Origin: Nitrospirota bacterium
Lineage (GTDB): Bacteria > Nitrospirota > Nitrospiria > JACQBW01
Assembly: GCA_016194305.1 (NCBI GenBank)
Contig: JACQBW010000030.1
Coordinates: 1-56,472, forward strand
Direction: 5' to 3'
DNA: 56,472 nucleotides
Below, in pieces: positions 43,641 through 51,507 of this stretch; the first letter of the stretch is position 1, and every line of letters starts with the position of its first letter. Made by a program: the position numbers and the translations under genes. A model generated the notes under the pieces. It saw only the letters and a program-made list of their open reading frames with translations, was not told where the DNA came from and did no database searches.

Positions 43641-43744
43641 GACTGTTAGAATGTAAGGCATCTCGAGAAATGTCTCTGCCTGACGGAAATTGAACAGGGA
43701 TTCATATTTCACTTTCAAAATGTTAATATGACTCAAAAGTAAAA

Positions 43745-45070
43745 ATGGGGTCAATGTTTTTGATTGTCAGGATTCTTATTATTATCGCTTCAATCATGAT
43801 CACGTTTCCGGCCCGCCTTACCCACGGTGCCACGGTTGAGAATGGTTCTTCTTACACTCTGGAGCAATGTTATCTTCTTGCTCTGGCACGGAGTGAAATC
43901 ATCGCGTCTCAAATAGAATTGATCAATCAGGCTGAGGAACATATTCTGGAACATCGGGCCTCGTTTTCCCCAACGGTTAATTTCAGTTCAAATCTGACAA
44001 CGCAGCAAACTCCCGACAATCCCCTCCTCCAGTCTGTTTTTTCAGCCAATCAGGCCACTGCGCAGGTGACTGCGAAGGAGAATCTCTTTAATGGCTTTCG
44101 GGATTTTGCGGTCGTTCGGCAAAAAACTTCTGAAAAAGAGGCCGCCCGATATGCGAAAGCCGAGGCAGAAGTCCGGCTTTTTGAAGATACGGCACAGTCT
44201 TTTTACAATGTTCTTGCTTATGAACATGATATTTCCAACTTTGAAAATGAGATTGCCGCGAATCAAAAGAGAAAGGAGGATCTGAAGGCCCGGATACGGG
44301 TCGCTCAGGCGAGGGAATCGGATCTGGTCTCGGTCGAATCCGCTATCGCCTCGCTGGAGGCGGTATTGTCGAATGCGATGGGACTTCTTTCCGTGGCCAG
44401 GGAGGTGTTTGCTTTTTTGACTGGCCTCCCCAACAATACGGCGGTTGTCGATGTTGAGATCTATCCTCAACAGTTAGGTGAACCGGAAAAATGGATGGAA
44501 AGTTATGAAAGGAGGCCCGATATTCAGGAGGCCAAATGGAATCTCAACGCTGCGGAAAGAGGCGTCCATGCCGCACAGGGAGGATATTATCCCTCGGTGG
44601 ATCTCCTTGCAGATTACTACCTGACCCGCCCCGGACTCTATTCAGGGATAAACTGGGATCTACAGCTCAATATCACGCTCCCACTCTTTTCAGGAGGGCT
44701 GATTCAATCTCAGGTCAGAGATGCAGAATCTCAAATGCGCCAAAAGGAAACGGTCTTGTCGCAGACGAAAAGGGAAGCCGAACGGGACATTCGGTCAGCG
44801 TATAATATGCTGAAGGCGGATCTCATCCAGGTCTCCAAACTGGAAAAGGCCGCTGAATTGGCCCAGCGGAACTATGAACTTCTCTTGAAGGATAACCAGT
44901 TTGGTAACGTGTCCAATATCGATCTGCTTCAGGCATTGGCGAATGCCCATCAACTGAAGAGAGGGAGGGATCATGCCCGTTTCAATGCAAAATTGGATTA
45001 CGCAAAACTCCAGGCTGTTTCTTCCGCCAGAGATCTTTCCAGTCCTCGAGACCCAGGAGTCAATCGATGA
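43745..45070 (+). CDS. TolC-family outer-membrane efflux protein
   Basis: 441 aa with a signal peptide (about 1-28). The two-fold OEP repeat is visible: LEQCYLLALARSEIIASQIELI near the start and the second half at RRPDIQEAKWNLNAAERGVHAAQGGYYPSVDLLADY. Long coiled-coil helices (KRKEDLKARIRVAQARESDLVSV) form the periplasmic tunnel. It provides the outer-membrane exit for the following adaptor, permease and ATPase genes, to which it is joined by a 4-bp overlap. The substrate is unknown. Confidence 0.9.
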   Translation: MGSMFLIVRILIIIASIMITFPARLTHGATVENGSSYTLEQCYLLALARSEIIASQIELINQAEEHILEHRASFSPTVNFSSNLTTQQTPDNPLLQSVFSANQATAQVTAKENLFNGFRDFAVVRQKTSEKEAARYAKAEAEVRLFEDTAQSFYNVLAYEHDISNFENEIAANQKRKEDLKARIRVAQARESDLVSVESAIASLEAVLSNAMGLLSVAREVFAFLTGLPNNTAVVDVEIYPQQLGEPEKWMESYERRPDIQEAKWNLNAAERGVHAAQGGYYPSVDLLADYYLTRPGLYSGINWDLQLNITLPLFSGGLIQSQVRDAESQMRQKETVLSQTKREAERDIRSAYNMLKADLIQVSKLEKAAELAQRNYELLLKDNQFGNVSNIDLLQALANAHQLKRGRDHARFNAKLDYAKLQAVSSARDLSSPRDPGVNR

Positions 45071-45882
45071 AGCAAGTCATCATGTGGATCCAGGCCCATA
45101 AGATCGTTGTTGTTCTGATTTTCATTGCCTTCGCGGTATGGATGATCGGCTTAAGGTTTCAGAAAATCCAGAGCGATAAAGGAACCTATTCTGATCCGGT
45201 GCAGAAGGGAACGATTATTGAAAGTGTTTATGGCATCGGGACCGTAACGGCAAACAGGACCTATCAGCTGAAGTCAGGTGTGACCAGTATTATCCGGAAA
45301 CTTTATGTCAAAGAAGGTGACCAGGTCAAAAGAGGAAACCCGCTGGTTGCAATCGAAGGAACCGCGCTCATGACCGCTCCATTTGACGGCACAATAACCT
45401 CTCTTCCCTTTCGAAACGGTGAATCTGTTTTTTCCCAGACTGTGATTCTCAATTTGGTCGATCTTTCGGATCGATATCTCGTCGTCTCCCTGGAACAGCA
45501 GGGGGCCATTCATATCCGGCATGGTCAGAAGACAAAAATCAGTTTCGAAGGGATGCGGGAAACCTCATATGAAGGAGTCGTGGAGTCGGTCTATTCGAAA
45601 GAAGATAACTTCCTGGTCCGGATCAATACGCCTGATCTCCCGCCACAAATCCTCCCCGGGATGACGGCAGATGTGGCGATCGGAATTGCCGAACATAAGG
45701 ATGTTCTCGTGGTGCCGGTGGCCTCTATCTTAACGGGAAGGGTCCAGGTGAAGCGCAACAACGAAAAGCCCTTTTCAGTACAGATCAAAACGGGACTGAT
45801 TGACGGTGCAATGGCGGAGCTCATATCGGGCGATATTCGGCCCGGAGACCGGCTACTGATCCTCCGAAAGGTGGCTCCATGA
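45067..45882 (+). CDS. HlyD/MacA-like periplasmic adaptor
   Basis: 271 aa, shorter than most MacA. One N-terminal TM (about 10-27) anchors it, then biotinyl-lipoyl-like halves (GVTSIIRKLYVKEGDQVKRGNPLVAIEG and MTAPFDGTITSLPFRNGESV) with almost no intervening hairpin, and a beta-barrel with PGMTADVAIGIAEHKDVLVVP. It links the permease to the TolC-type protein. The near absence of the coiled-coil hairpin is unusual for a partner of TolC. The start overlaps the TolC gene by 4 bp and its stop overlaps the permease start by 4 bp. Confidence 0.88.
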   Translation: MKQVIMWIQAHKIVVVLIFIAFAVWMIGLRFQKIQSDKGTYSDPVQKGTIIESVYGIGTVTANRTYQLKSGVTSIIRKLYVKEGDQVKRGNPLVAIEGTALMTAPFDGTITSLPFRNGESVFSQTVILNLVDLSDRYLVVSLEQQGAIHIRHGQKTKISFEGMRETSYEGVVESVYSKEDNFLVRINTPDLPPQILPGMTADVAIGIAEHKDVLVVPVASILTGRVQVKRNNEKPFSVQIKTGLIDGAMAELISGDIRPGDRLLILRKVAP

Positions 45883-47135
45883 TCTCTCTTGCGATTCGTT
45901 ACATGCTTGCTCGCCGGAGGCAGACACTCCTGACGCTCCTCGGCATCTTCTTCGGAACCGCTGCATTTATTTCGCTTTCAGGTCTAATGCTTGGCTTCAG
46001 GGAATTCCTCATCGATCAGCTGGTCAATAACAGCGCTCACGTTCATATCCAGGTGAGAGAGGAGTTTTTGACGGACCATTCCCTGGATCAATCATTTTAT
46101 GGAAAGCAAATTAAGACCGTATTTTGGAATGTTCCCCCGTCCGGAAGAAAAGACTACGCCATCGTGGAGAATCCGCAAAACTGGTATAAGCGTTTGAATG
46201 CGGATCCACGTGTAGAAGGGTTCTCTCCTCAATTGACGGCGAGTGTGATCTTCAGCAAAGGGAAAGCGACTGCCCCGGGAACCCTGGTCGGCTGCGACCC
46301 GGTTCAACAGGTGAAAATCACGACAATTGGAAATTATGTGACCGAAGGGAGATGGAACGAACTGGCCGCAGGAGGAAACCGGATCATCCTGGGAGACGAT
46401 CTGAGAAAGAAACTTGGGGTGCGCCTTTACCAGAATATCCTGGTGTCCCTGGCAAACAGCAAGCCGACCCCGTTTCAGGTGGTGGCCTTCTTTAAAACGG
46501 GCAATAAACTTGCAGATAGCCAGGCGTACGGAGGATTGGCAGATGTGCAAAAGGTTAACCGGACCTCCAATCAGGTGAACGAAATCAGCGTCAGGCTCCA
46601 TGATTTCTCCCAGTCGGCGCAAATGGCGACCGCCTGGTCCAAAATCTCCCCCGAAAAGGTCGAAAGCTGGGACCAGCAGAATGCCAGTTTCCTCAGTGTC
46701 TTCTTTTTTCAGGATATCATCCGGTACCTTTCGATCGGGGTGATTCTGGTGGTTGCCGGATTTGGTATTTATAATATTTTGAACATGACCGTCATGCATA
46801 AAAAAAGAGACATCGCCATCCTTCGTTCAATGGGGTATGCCACGGGTGACATCGTCCTCCTCTTTTTTTCACAGGGTCTGATCCTGGGCCTCCTCGGATC
46901 TGCTTGCGGTCTGATATTCGGGTATCTAATATCGAATTACCTCTCCACGATACCCTTTCAGGGAGGTCCCGCCGGAGGCAGCCTGACCGGCACTTTGATG
47001 ATCTCCCGAAATCCGAATATTTATATCCAGGCCGGAATTCTTGGAATCGTCTCTTCCTGTATTGCGGCGATTCTCCCTGCCCGTTCGGCAGGTCGGCTTG
47101 CTCCCATTGAAATCATCCGTGCCGGAGCGGAGTAA
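45879..47135 (+). CDS. MacB/FtsX-type ABC transporter permease
   Basis: 418 aa. TM1 (LTLLGIFFGTAAFISLSGLML), a large periplasmic MacB_PCD domain (about 45-270), then three C-terminal TMs with the FtsX core (IGVILVVAGFGIYNILNMTVMHKKRDIAILRSMGYATGDIVLLFFSQG in part). This topology belongs to mechanotransmission-type ABC proteins (MacB, LolCDE). The start ATG overlaps the adaptor gene by 4 bp; the ATPase gene follows after 3 bp. The substrate may be a lipoprotein, lipid, peptide or drug. Confidence 0.9.
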   Translation: MISLAIRYMLARRRQTLLTLLGIFFGTAAFISLSGLMLGFREFLIDQLVNNSAHVHIQVREEFLTDHSLDQSFYGKQIKTVFWNVPPSGRKDYAIVENPQNWYKRLNADPRVEGFSPQLTASVIFSKGKATAPGTLVGCDPVQQVKITTIGNYVTEGRWNELAAGGNRIILGDDLRKKLGVRLYQNILVSLANSKPTPFQVVAFFKTGNKLADSQAYGGLADVQKVNRTSNQVNEISVRLHDFSQSAQMATAWSKISPEKVESWDQQNASFLSVFFFQDIIRYLSIGVILVVAGFGIYNILNMTVMHKKRDIAILRSMGYATGDIVLLFFSQGLILGLLGSACGLIFGYLISNYLSTIPFQGGPAGGSLTGTLMISRNPNIYIQAGILGIVSSCIAAILPARSAGRLAPIEIIRAGAE

Positions 47136-47138
47136 ATT

Positions 47139-47795
47139 GTGGGAATTATAGCGAAAAAAATCGGAAAAGTGATCGGAGATCCGCCAACACGGGTCCTTAC
47201 GGATATCACGTTGGAGATCAAAAGCGGCGAGTTTGTCGCCCTGACAGGACGTTCCGGTTCTGGCAAGAGCACCCTATTATATCTTCTAAGTAGTCTCGAT
47301 GGGGCCTCGGAAGGTTTAATCGAGATTGACGGGATCGAGATCAGCAGGATGGATAAACTTGCGCTGAACCGGTTTAGAAACGAAAAGATCGGGTTTGTTT
47401 TTCAGTTTCATTATCTTATCGCCGAGTTAAGTGCTTTGGAAAATACCCTGCTCCCGGCTAGAAAGACCAAACAAGAGTCGAAAAAAAAGAACTATGCCGA
47501 ATCGTTGTTAGATCAGTTCGGTTTGGGAAACAAGCTAAACCGTTTTCCCCGCCAGCTCTCCGGAGGAGAACAACAGCGGGTCGCGATTGCCCGATCTCTT
47601 GTCATGGAGCCCCGGTTTCTTTTTGCCGATGAACCGACCGGATCATTGGATTCCATAAATGGCAGACTGGTCATCGATATTTTACGCGAAGTGAACAGGA
47701 AAAGCGGAACCACTATTTTGATGGTGACCCACGATCAGGCCTATGCCAGCCTGGCGAATCGTCAAATTCAACTCGCCGATGGAAGAATGATTTAG
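47139..47795 (+). CDS. LolD/MacB-type ABC transporter ATPase
   Basis: 218 aa from GTG 47139. Walker A GRSGSGKST, Q loop FVFQFHYLI, signature LSGGEQQRVAIARSL, Walker B FLFADEPTG and switch His in VTHDQ are all intact. It powers the MacB-like permease encoded 3 bp upstream. Together the four genes form a complete tripartite exporter of the MacAB-TolC kind, with the ATPase as a separate chain. Confidence 0.93.
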   Translation: MGIIAKKIGKVIGDPPTRVLTDITLEIKSGEFVALTGRSGSGKSTLLYLLSSLDGASEGLIEIDGIEISRMDKLALNRFRNEKIGFVFQFHYLIAELSALENTLLPARKTKQESKKKNYAESLLDQFGLGNKLNRFPRQLSGGEQQRVAIARSLVMEPRFLFADEPTGSLDSINGRLVIDILREVNRKSGTTILMVTHDQAYASLANRQIQLADGRMI

Positions 47796-47833
47796 AAAAA
47801 GCGATTGTTAAAGCTAAGTATTTAGCTCAGCGA

Positions 47834-47878
47834 GGAAACCGAGCGTGGAGCATCCGAGCTAGCTCTGGAAGCGTTTCC
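47834..47878. repeat. REP-like intergenic element 2 (between ABC ATPase and phoU)
   Basis: Outer arms GGAAAC (47834-47839) and GTTTCC (47873-47878) enclose a sequence beginning CGAGCGTGGAGC. The layout and the AACCG(G)AGCGT core resemble element 3 on the other side of phoU. Confidence 0.5.
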
Positions 47879-47900
47879 CAGCGGACATAAGATTTTAAAT

Positions 47901-47935
47901 CCGGCTTTGCCGGTGAAGGGGGCGACGCGAGCCCC
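47901..47935 (-). terminator. Double hairpin, probable phoU terminator
   Basis: Read on the minus strand, GGGGC/GCCCC (47935-47919) is followed by CCGGC/GCCGG with a 3-nt loop (47913-47901) and then ATTTAAAAT. It lies directly after the phoU stop at 47940, in the convergent gap with the exporter operon. Confidence 0.6.
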
Positions 47936-47939
47936 TAAA

Positions 47940-48605
47940 TCAGGGCACAATGTGACGGATGATCTTCCCTTCGATCAGATAAATCACCAGTTCGGCGATA
48001 TTGGTCGCGTGGTCGGCAATCCTTTCCATATATTTTGAAATAAAGCTGATCCGGATTGCCTGTGTGATCGTGTGATGTTCTTCCAGCATGAGGGCCAGAA
48101 GTTCATGAAAGATCTGATGGTTGAGCTGATCAACCCGGTCATCGTCGCGACAGACTTTACGTGCCATTTCTCCATTGCCGTTAACAAAAGCATCGAGCGA
48201 TTCCCGGACCATCTGCTGGGTATACTTGGCCATCTGTTGAATATCGGCATAGGCTTTAACCGATTTCAATTCCGGTTCTTCAATAAGTTCAATCGCCCGT
48301 TCCGAAATATTTTCGGCCAGATCACTCATCCGTTCCAGTTCAGTCGAGGCCTTCATCGCGGTGGTAATGAATCTTAAATCCTTTGCCATTGGCTGGTGAA
48401 GTGCGATCAGTTTGAGGCATTCTTCGTCTATTTCAACATCGAGTGCATTGACCTGATGATCATTGATGATGACTTCTCGAGCAAGGACAGAATCTCGTTC
48501 TGTCAATGCTTTAACCGCTTTGGCGATCTGTTCCTCAACCAGGGCCCCCATACGGAGGATTGTTTCCTTCAATGCGTTTAGTTCTAAATCAAAATGCCGT
48601 TCCAT
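47940..48605 (-). CDS. phoU: Phosphate transport regulator PhoU
   Basis: About 221 aa from ATG 48605, chosen for AGGAG 7 nt upstream and the typical start MERHFDLELNALKE. It has two three-helix PhoU repeats, each with a metal-binding helix (ELERMSDLAENI and YMERIADHATNI). It links PstSCAB to PhoR and keeps the Pho response off when phosphate is plentiful. It is the last gene of the phoB-phoR-pstCAB-phoU string, separated from pstB by a 166-bp gap holding a structured element. Confidence 0.96.
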   Translation of the reverse strand: MERHFDLELNALKETILRMGALVEEQIAKAVKALTERDSVLAREVIINDHQVNALDVEIDEECLKLIALHQPMAKDLRFITTAMKASTELERMSDLAENISERAIELIEEPELKSVKAYADIQQMAKYTQQMVRESLDAFVNGNGEMARKVCRDDDRVDQLNHQIFHELLALMLEEHHTITQAIRISFISKYMERIADHATNIAELVIYLIEGKIIRHIVP

Positions 48606-48685
48606 AAGTAAACTCCTAAAATACAAAACTCTTTTTTGAACATTGGCTGTTGAGTAGGGTTTCAGCTGTGAGGCCGCAGGAGTAA

Positions 48686-48724
48686 GGCAACCGGAGCGTA
48701 CAGGGTCGGTACGTGAGGATTGCC
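48686..48724. repeat. REP-like intergenic element 3 (between pstB and phoU)
   Basis: Nested inverted repeats: GGCAA (48686-48690) with TTGCC (48720-48724) outside, CGTAC (48697-48701) with GTACG (48709-48713) inside. A further GATGAT/ATCATC hairpin follows at about 48744-48760. Confidence 0.55.
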
Positions 48725-48771
48725 GAACGACGAGAACAAAGCAGATGATCCCTAATCATCAGCCAGAAAGC

Positions 48772-49539
48772 CTACCCAAATCTCCCTGTGATATAGTCCT
48801 CTGTCTTGGTTTCTTTTGGATTGGTAAAAATCTGCTTTGTTTCCCCAAACTCAATCATTTCGCCGAGAAGGAAGAACCCGGTGAAGTCGGAGATCCGGGC
48901 CGCTTGCTGCATATTATGGGTCACGATGATCACGCTGTATAATTTTTTAAGTTCAAGCAAGAGCTCTTCAATTCGGGAAGTCGCGATCGGATCCAGAGCG
49001 GAAGTGGGTTCGTCAAGAAGAAGGACTTCCGGTTCAACAGCCAGGGCACGCGCGATGCAGAGCCTTTGTTGTTGTCCTCCCGATAAGGAAAGGGCCGATT
49101 TGCCGAGCACATCCTTGACCTCATCCCATAGTGCTGAATTCTTGAGCGACCGTTCAACCCGCTCGTCGAGAAGTGACCGGTTTTTGAGACCGTTTAGTTT
49201 CATTCCCGACGCGACATTGTCATAAATGGACATCGTGGGAAAGGGATTCGCTTTTTGAAAGACCATTCCCACTCTTCGCCGGACCAGAACCGGATCGATA
49301 CCCGGACCGTAAATATCCTGGCCATCTAAACGAACTGTCCCATTGGCTCTTGCTCCCGGAATGACTTCATGAAGTCTGTTAAGACAGCGGATAAAGGTCG
49401 ATTTTCCGCATCCGGAAGGGCCGATCACCGCGGTAATCTGTTGGCCGAGGGTTACCATTTGAATATTTCTAAGAACCTGGGTTTCTCCAAACCAGGCATT
49501 GAGTTTTTCAATTTCAAAAACAGGTTTTGAGGCGGGCAT
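48772..49539 (-). CDS. pstB: Phosphate ABC transporter ATP-binding protein PstB
   Basis: 255 aa. [13 protein letters not shown] start, Walker [31 protein letters not shown]-loop region typical of Pst[17 protein letters not shown] signature, [12 protein letters not shown] Walker B and VTHNMQQA switch His. It energises the PstCA channel. It lies 8 bp after pstA. Confidence 0.98.
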   Translation of the reverse strand: MPASKPVFEIEKLNAWFGETQVLRNIQMVTLGQQITAVIGPSGCGKSTFIRCLNRLHEVIPGARANGTVRLDGQDIYGPGIDPVLVRRRVGMVFQKANPFPTMSIYDNVASGMKLNGLKNRSLLDERVERSLKNSALWDEVKDVLGKSALSLSGGQQQRLCIARALAVEPEVLLLDEPTSALDPIATSRIEELLLELKKLYSVIIVTHNMQQAARISDFTGFFLLGEMIEFGETKQIFTNPKETKTEDYITGRFG

Positions 49540-49547
49540 GATTTCTG

Positions 49548-50393
49548 TTATCCCAATCTTTTCTGAAAAATCCAGCGGGAGATGATATTCATTCCAAGAA
49601 TCAAGAGAAGAAGAACCATCCCCGCCGTCCAGGCCAGCTTATGCCATTCCTCGTAGGGAGATATGGCGTACGTATAAATCATTACGGGAAGCGAGGACAC
49701 CGGTTCAAATAGAGACCGATTCCAATACTGATTTCCAAAAGCGGTAAAAAGCAATGGGGCTGTTTCTCCTGATATTCTGGCCAATCCTAACATGATTCCG
49801 GTAACAATTCCCCGGCTGGCGCTGGGAATAACGATAAATATCACCATCTTCCACTCTGGCAATCCAAGTGCGAGGGCCGCCTCCCGGATTGTATCGGGAA
49901 CCAATTTCAAAAATTCTTCACTATTTCTGACCATGATCGGAATTAACATTATTCCAAGTGCAATGCCTCCGGATAGAAGTGAAAAGTGTCCCATTGGAAG
50001 TACTATGAGGATATAAGCAAAGATCCCGATGACAATGGAGGGAATACTGTTCATGAGATCAGCTGCATATCGTACACAAAATCCGATCACGTTCTTCTTT
50101 CCATATTCCGAGAGATAAAGTCCTCCCATGAAGCCAAGGGGAATACCCATTAATCCTGCCAGTCCCATCAGTTTTAGCGATCCCACAATAGCGTTGGCCA
50201 TCCCTCCTCCGCTCTCTCCGACCGGTTTGGGAAGATGGGTAAAAAAAGCGGGACTAAAGGAGCCAATTCCGTGAAACACAATATAGCCCAGTATAAAAAA
50301 GAGAATCGAAATGACAAGAACCGAACTCAGACCAGTAAGAAAAAGCATAAAATAATTGATCATTTTTCGCCTGATGGCAAATGCTGATGTCAT
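49548..50393 (-). CDS. pstA: Phosphate ABC transporter permease PstA
   Basis: 281 aa with six TM segments and the EAA-type coupling loop ([31 protein letters not shown]). [12 protein letters not shown] is the family motif. It forms the inner-membrane channel with PstC. The start overlaps the pstC stop by 4 bp. Confidence 0.96.
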   Translation of the reverse strand: MTSAFAIRRKMINYFMLFLTGLSSVLVISILFFILGYIVFHGIGSFSPAFFTHLPKPVGESGGGMANAIVGSLKLMGLAGLMGIPLGFMGGLYLSEYGKKNVIGFCVRYAADLMNSIPSIVIGIFAYILIVLPMGHFSLLSGGIALGIMLIPIMVRNSEEFLKLVPDTIREAALALGLPEWKMVIFIVIPSASRGIVTGIMLGLARISGETAPLLFTAFGNQYWNRSLFEPVSSLPVMIYTYAISPYEEWHKLAWTAGMVLLLLILGMNIISRWIFQKRLG

Positions 50394-51394
50394 GATCTTC
50401 CCTCAAACTTTGCTGTAACGCTATAAATAAGCAGCCTCGCCAGGGCATGGATCAAAATCGTGACGACGAATAGGATTAACCCGATTTCGATGAGAGATTG
50501 GATATAAAAATCGGATGTTGCTTCTGTAAATTCGTTGGCGATGACGGCGGCCATAGTGTAAGCCGGTTCAAATAAAGAGAGTTTAATATCTGGCCGGTTT
50601 CCGATGACCATTGTAACCGCCATCGTCTCCCCGAGCGCCCGGGCAAGCGCGAGAAATACCGACCCCATAATTCCGGATCGGGCAAACGGGAGGACGGCTA
50701 CCCAAATCATTTCCCAACGGGTGGCGCCGAGCGATAGAATTGCCTCCCGCTGTGTGGAGGGGACCGCTAACAGGACTTCACGGGAAACTGAAATAATAAA
50801 GGGGAGAATCATAATGGCGAGAATGATACCGGCTGTCAACATTCCGACGCCGTAGGGTGTACCCTTAAAAAAGGGGAGAAAACCGAAAGTGGATTTCAAA
50901 AAAGCTTCACCGCTATTTCGCATCCAGGGAACGAGAATGAATATACCGACGATTCCATAAATAACGCTTGGAATAGCTGCCAGGAGTTCAACCATAAAAC
51001 TGATGGGGTTGGAAAGCCACCAGGGGCAGAGTTCCGAGAGAAAAATGGCCATCCCGAGACCAATCGGCACAGCCAGAAGGAGGGCAAGAAACGAGGTTAT
51101 CAGGGTCCCATAGAGAAAGGTAAGGGCTCCGAACTGTTCGCCGACGGGGTCCCAGACGGTTTTCCAGAGGAAAGAGAATCCAAATTTTTCAATAGGTAGG
51201 TGTGAGTGAATGACCAGTTGGACGGCGATCAGAAGTGTCACTCCGAGAATCGAAAGAGCACCCAGTAACACTCCATTTTTGAACAGAAAATTGAGGAGCT
51301 GGCTTTTTCGAAAGAAGTGAAAGAACTCCCTGGAGGGATCAGCGCTATTCATAAAAGAAGTCATCCATTTAATCAAAATATTGGGTTTTATCAA
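50390..51394 (-). CDS. pstC: Phosphate ABC transporter permease PstC
   Basis: 334 aa with six TM segments. AAIPSVIYGIVGIFILVPW, the coupling loop REAILSLGATRWEMIWVAVLPFARSGI and ALARALGETMAVTMVIGN identify PstC. The start is unsure: TTG 51394 gives the longest frame, while ATG 51364 and ATG 51352 are both plausible and none has a strong ribosome site. A Pho-box-like repeat lies 37-54 bp upstream of TTG 51394. Confidence 0.95.
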   Translation of the reverse strand: MIKPNILIKWMTSFMNSADPSREFFHFFRKSQLLNFLFKNGVLLGALSILGVTLLIAVQLVIHSHLPIEKFGFSFLWKTVWDPVGEQFGALTFLYGTLITSFLALLLAVPIGLGMAIFLSELCPWWLSNPISFMVELLAAIPSVIYGIVGIFILVPWMRNSGEAFLKSTFGFLPFFKGTPYGVGMLTAGIILAIMILPFIISVSREVLLAVPSTQREAILSLGATRWEMIWVAVLPFARSGIMGSVFLALARALGETMAVTMVIGNRPDIKLSLFEPAYTMAAVIANEFTEATSDFYIQSLIEIGLILFVVTILIHALARLLIYSVTAKFEGRS

Positions 51395-51430
51395 GCTTAA
51401 TGATTGATAATCACATCTTGATCAAATTTG

Positions 51431-51448
51431 GGTCACAACCGTGTAAAC
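51431..51448 (-). promoter_or_regulatory. Candidate Pho box E, before pstC
   Basis: Minus strand: GTTTACA (51448-51442), CGGT, TGTGACC (51437-51431), then CAAA and TTTGATC in the same 11-bp register. Its second repeat resembles the third repeat (TATGACC) at box B. No clear -10 follows. Confidence 0.45.
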
Positions 51449-51507
51449 TTCCTTGATCCTTGCCGGTCAGGATGATCGTTTGCTCATGTTGACCTTTTCA
51501 TGAGGAA

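Noticed and set aside
47796-48771. Repeats around phoU as a CRISPR array
   Set aside because: They are only two imperfect, dissimilar hairpins with no regular spacers and no cas genes.
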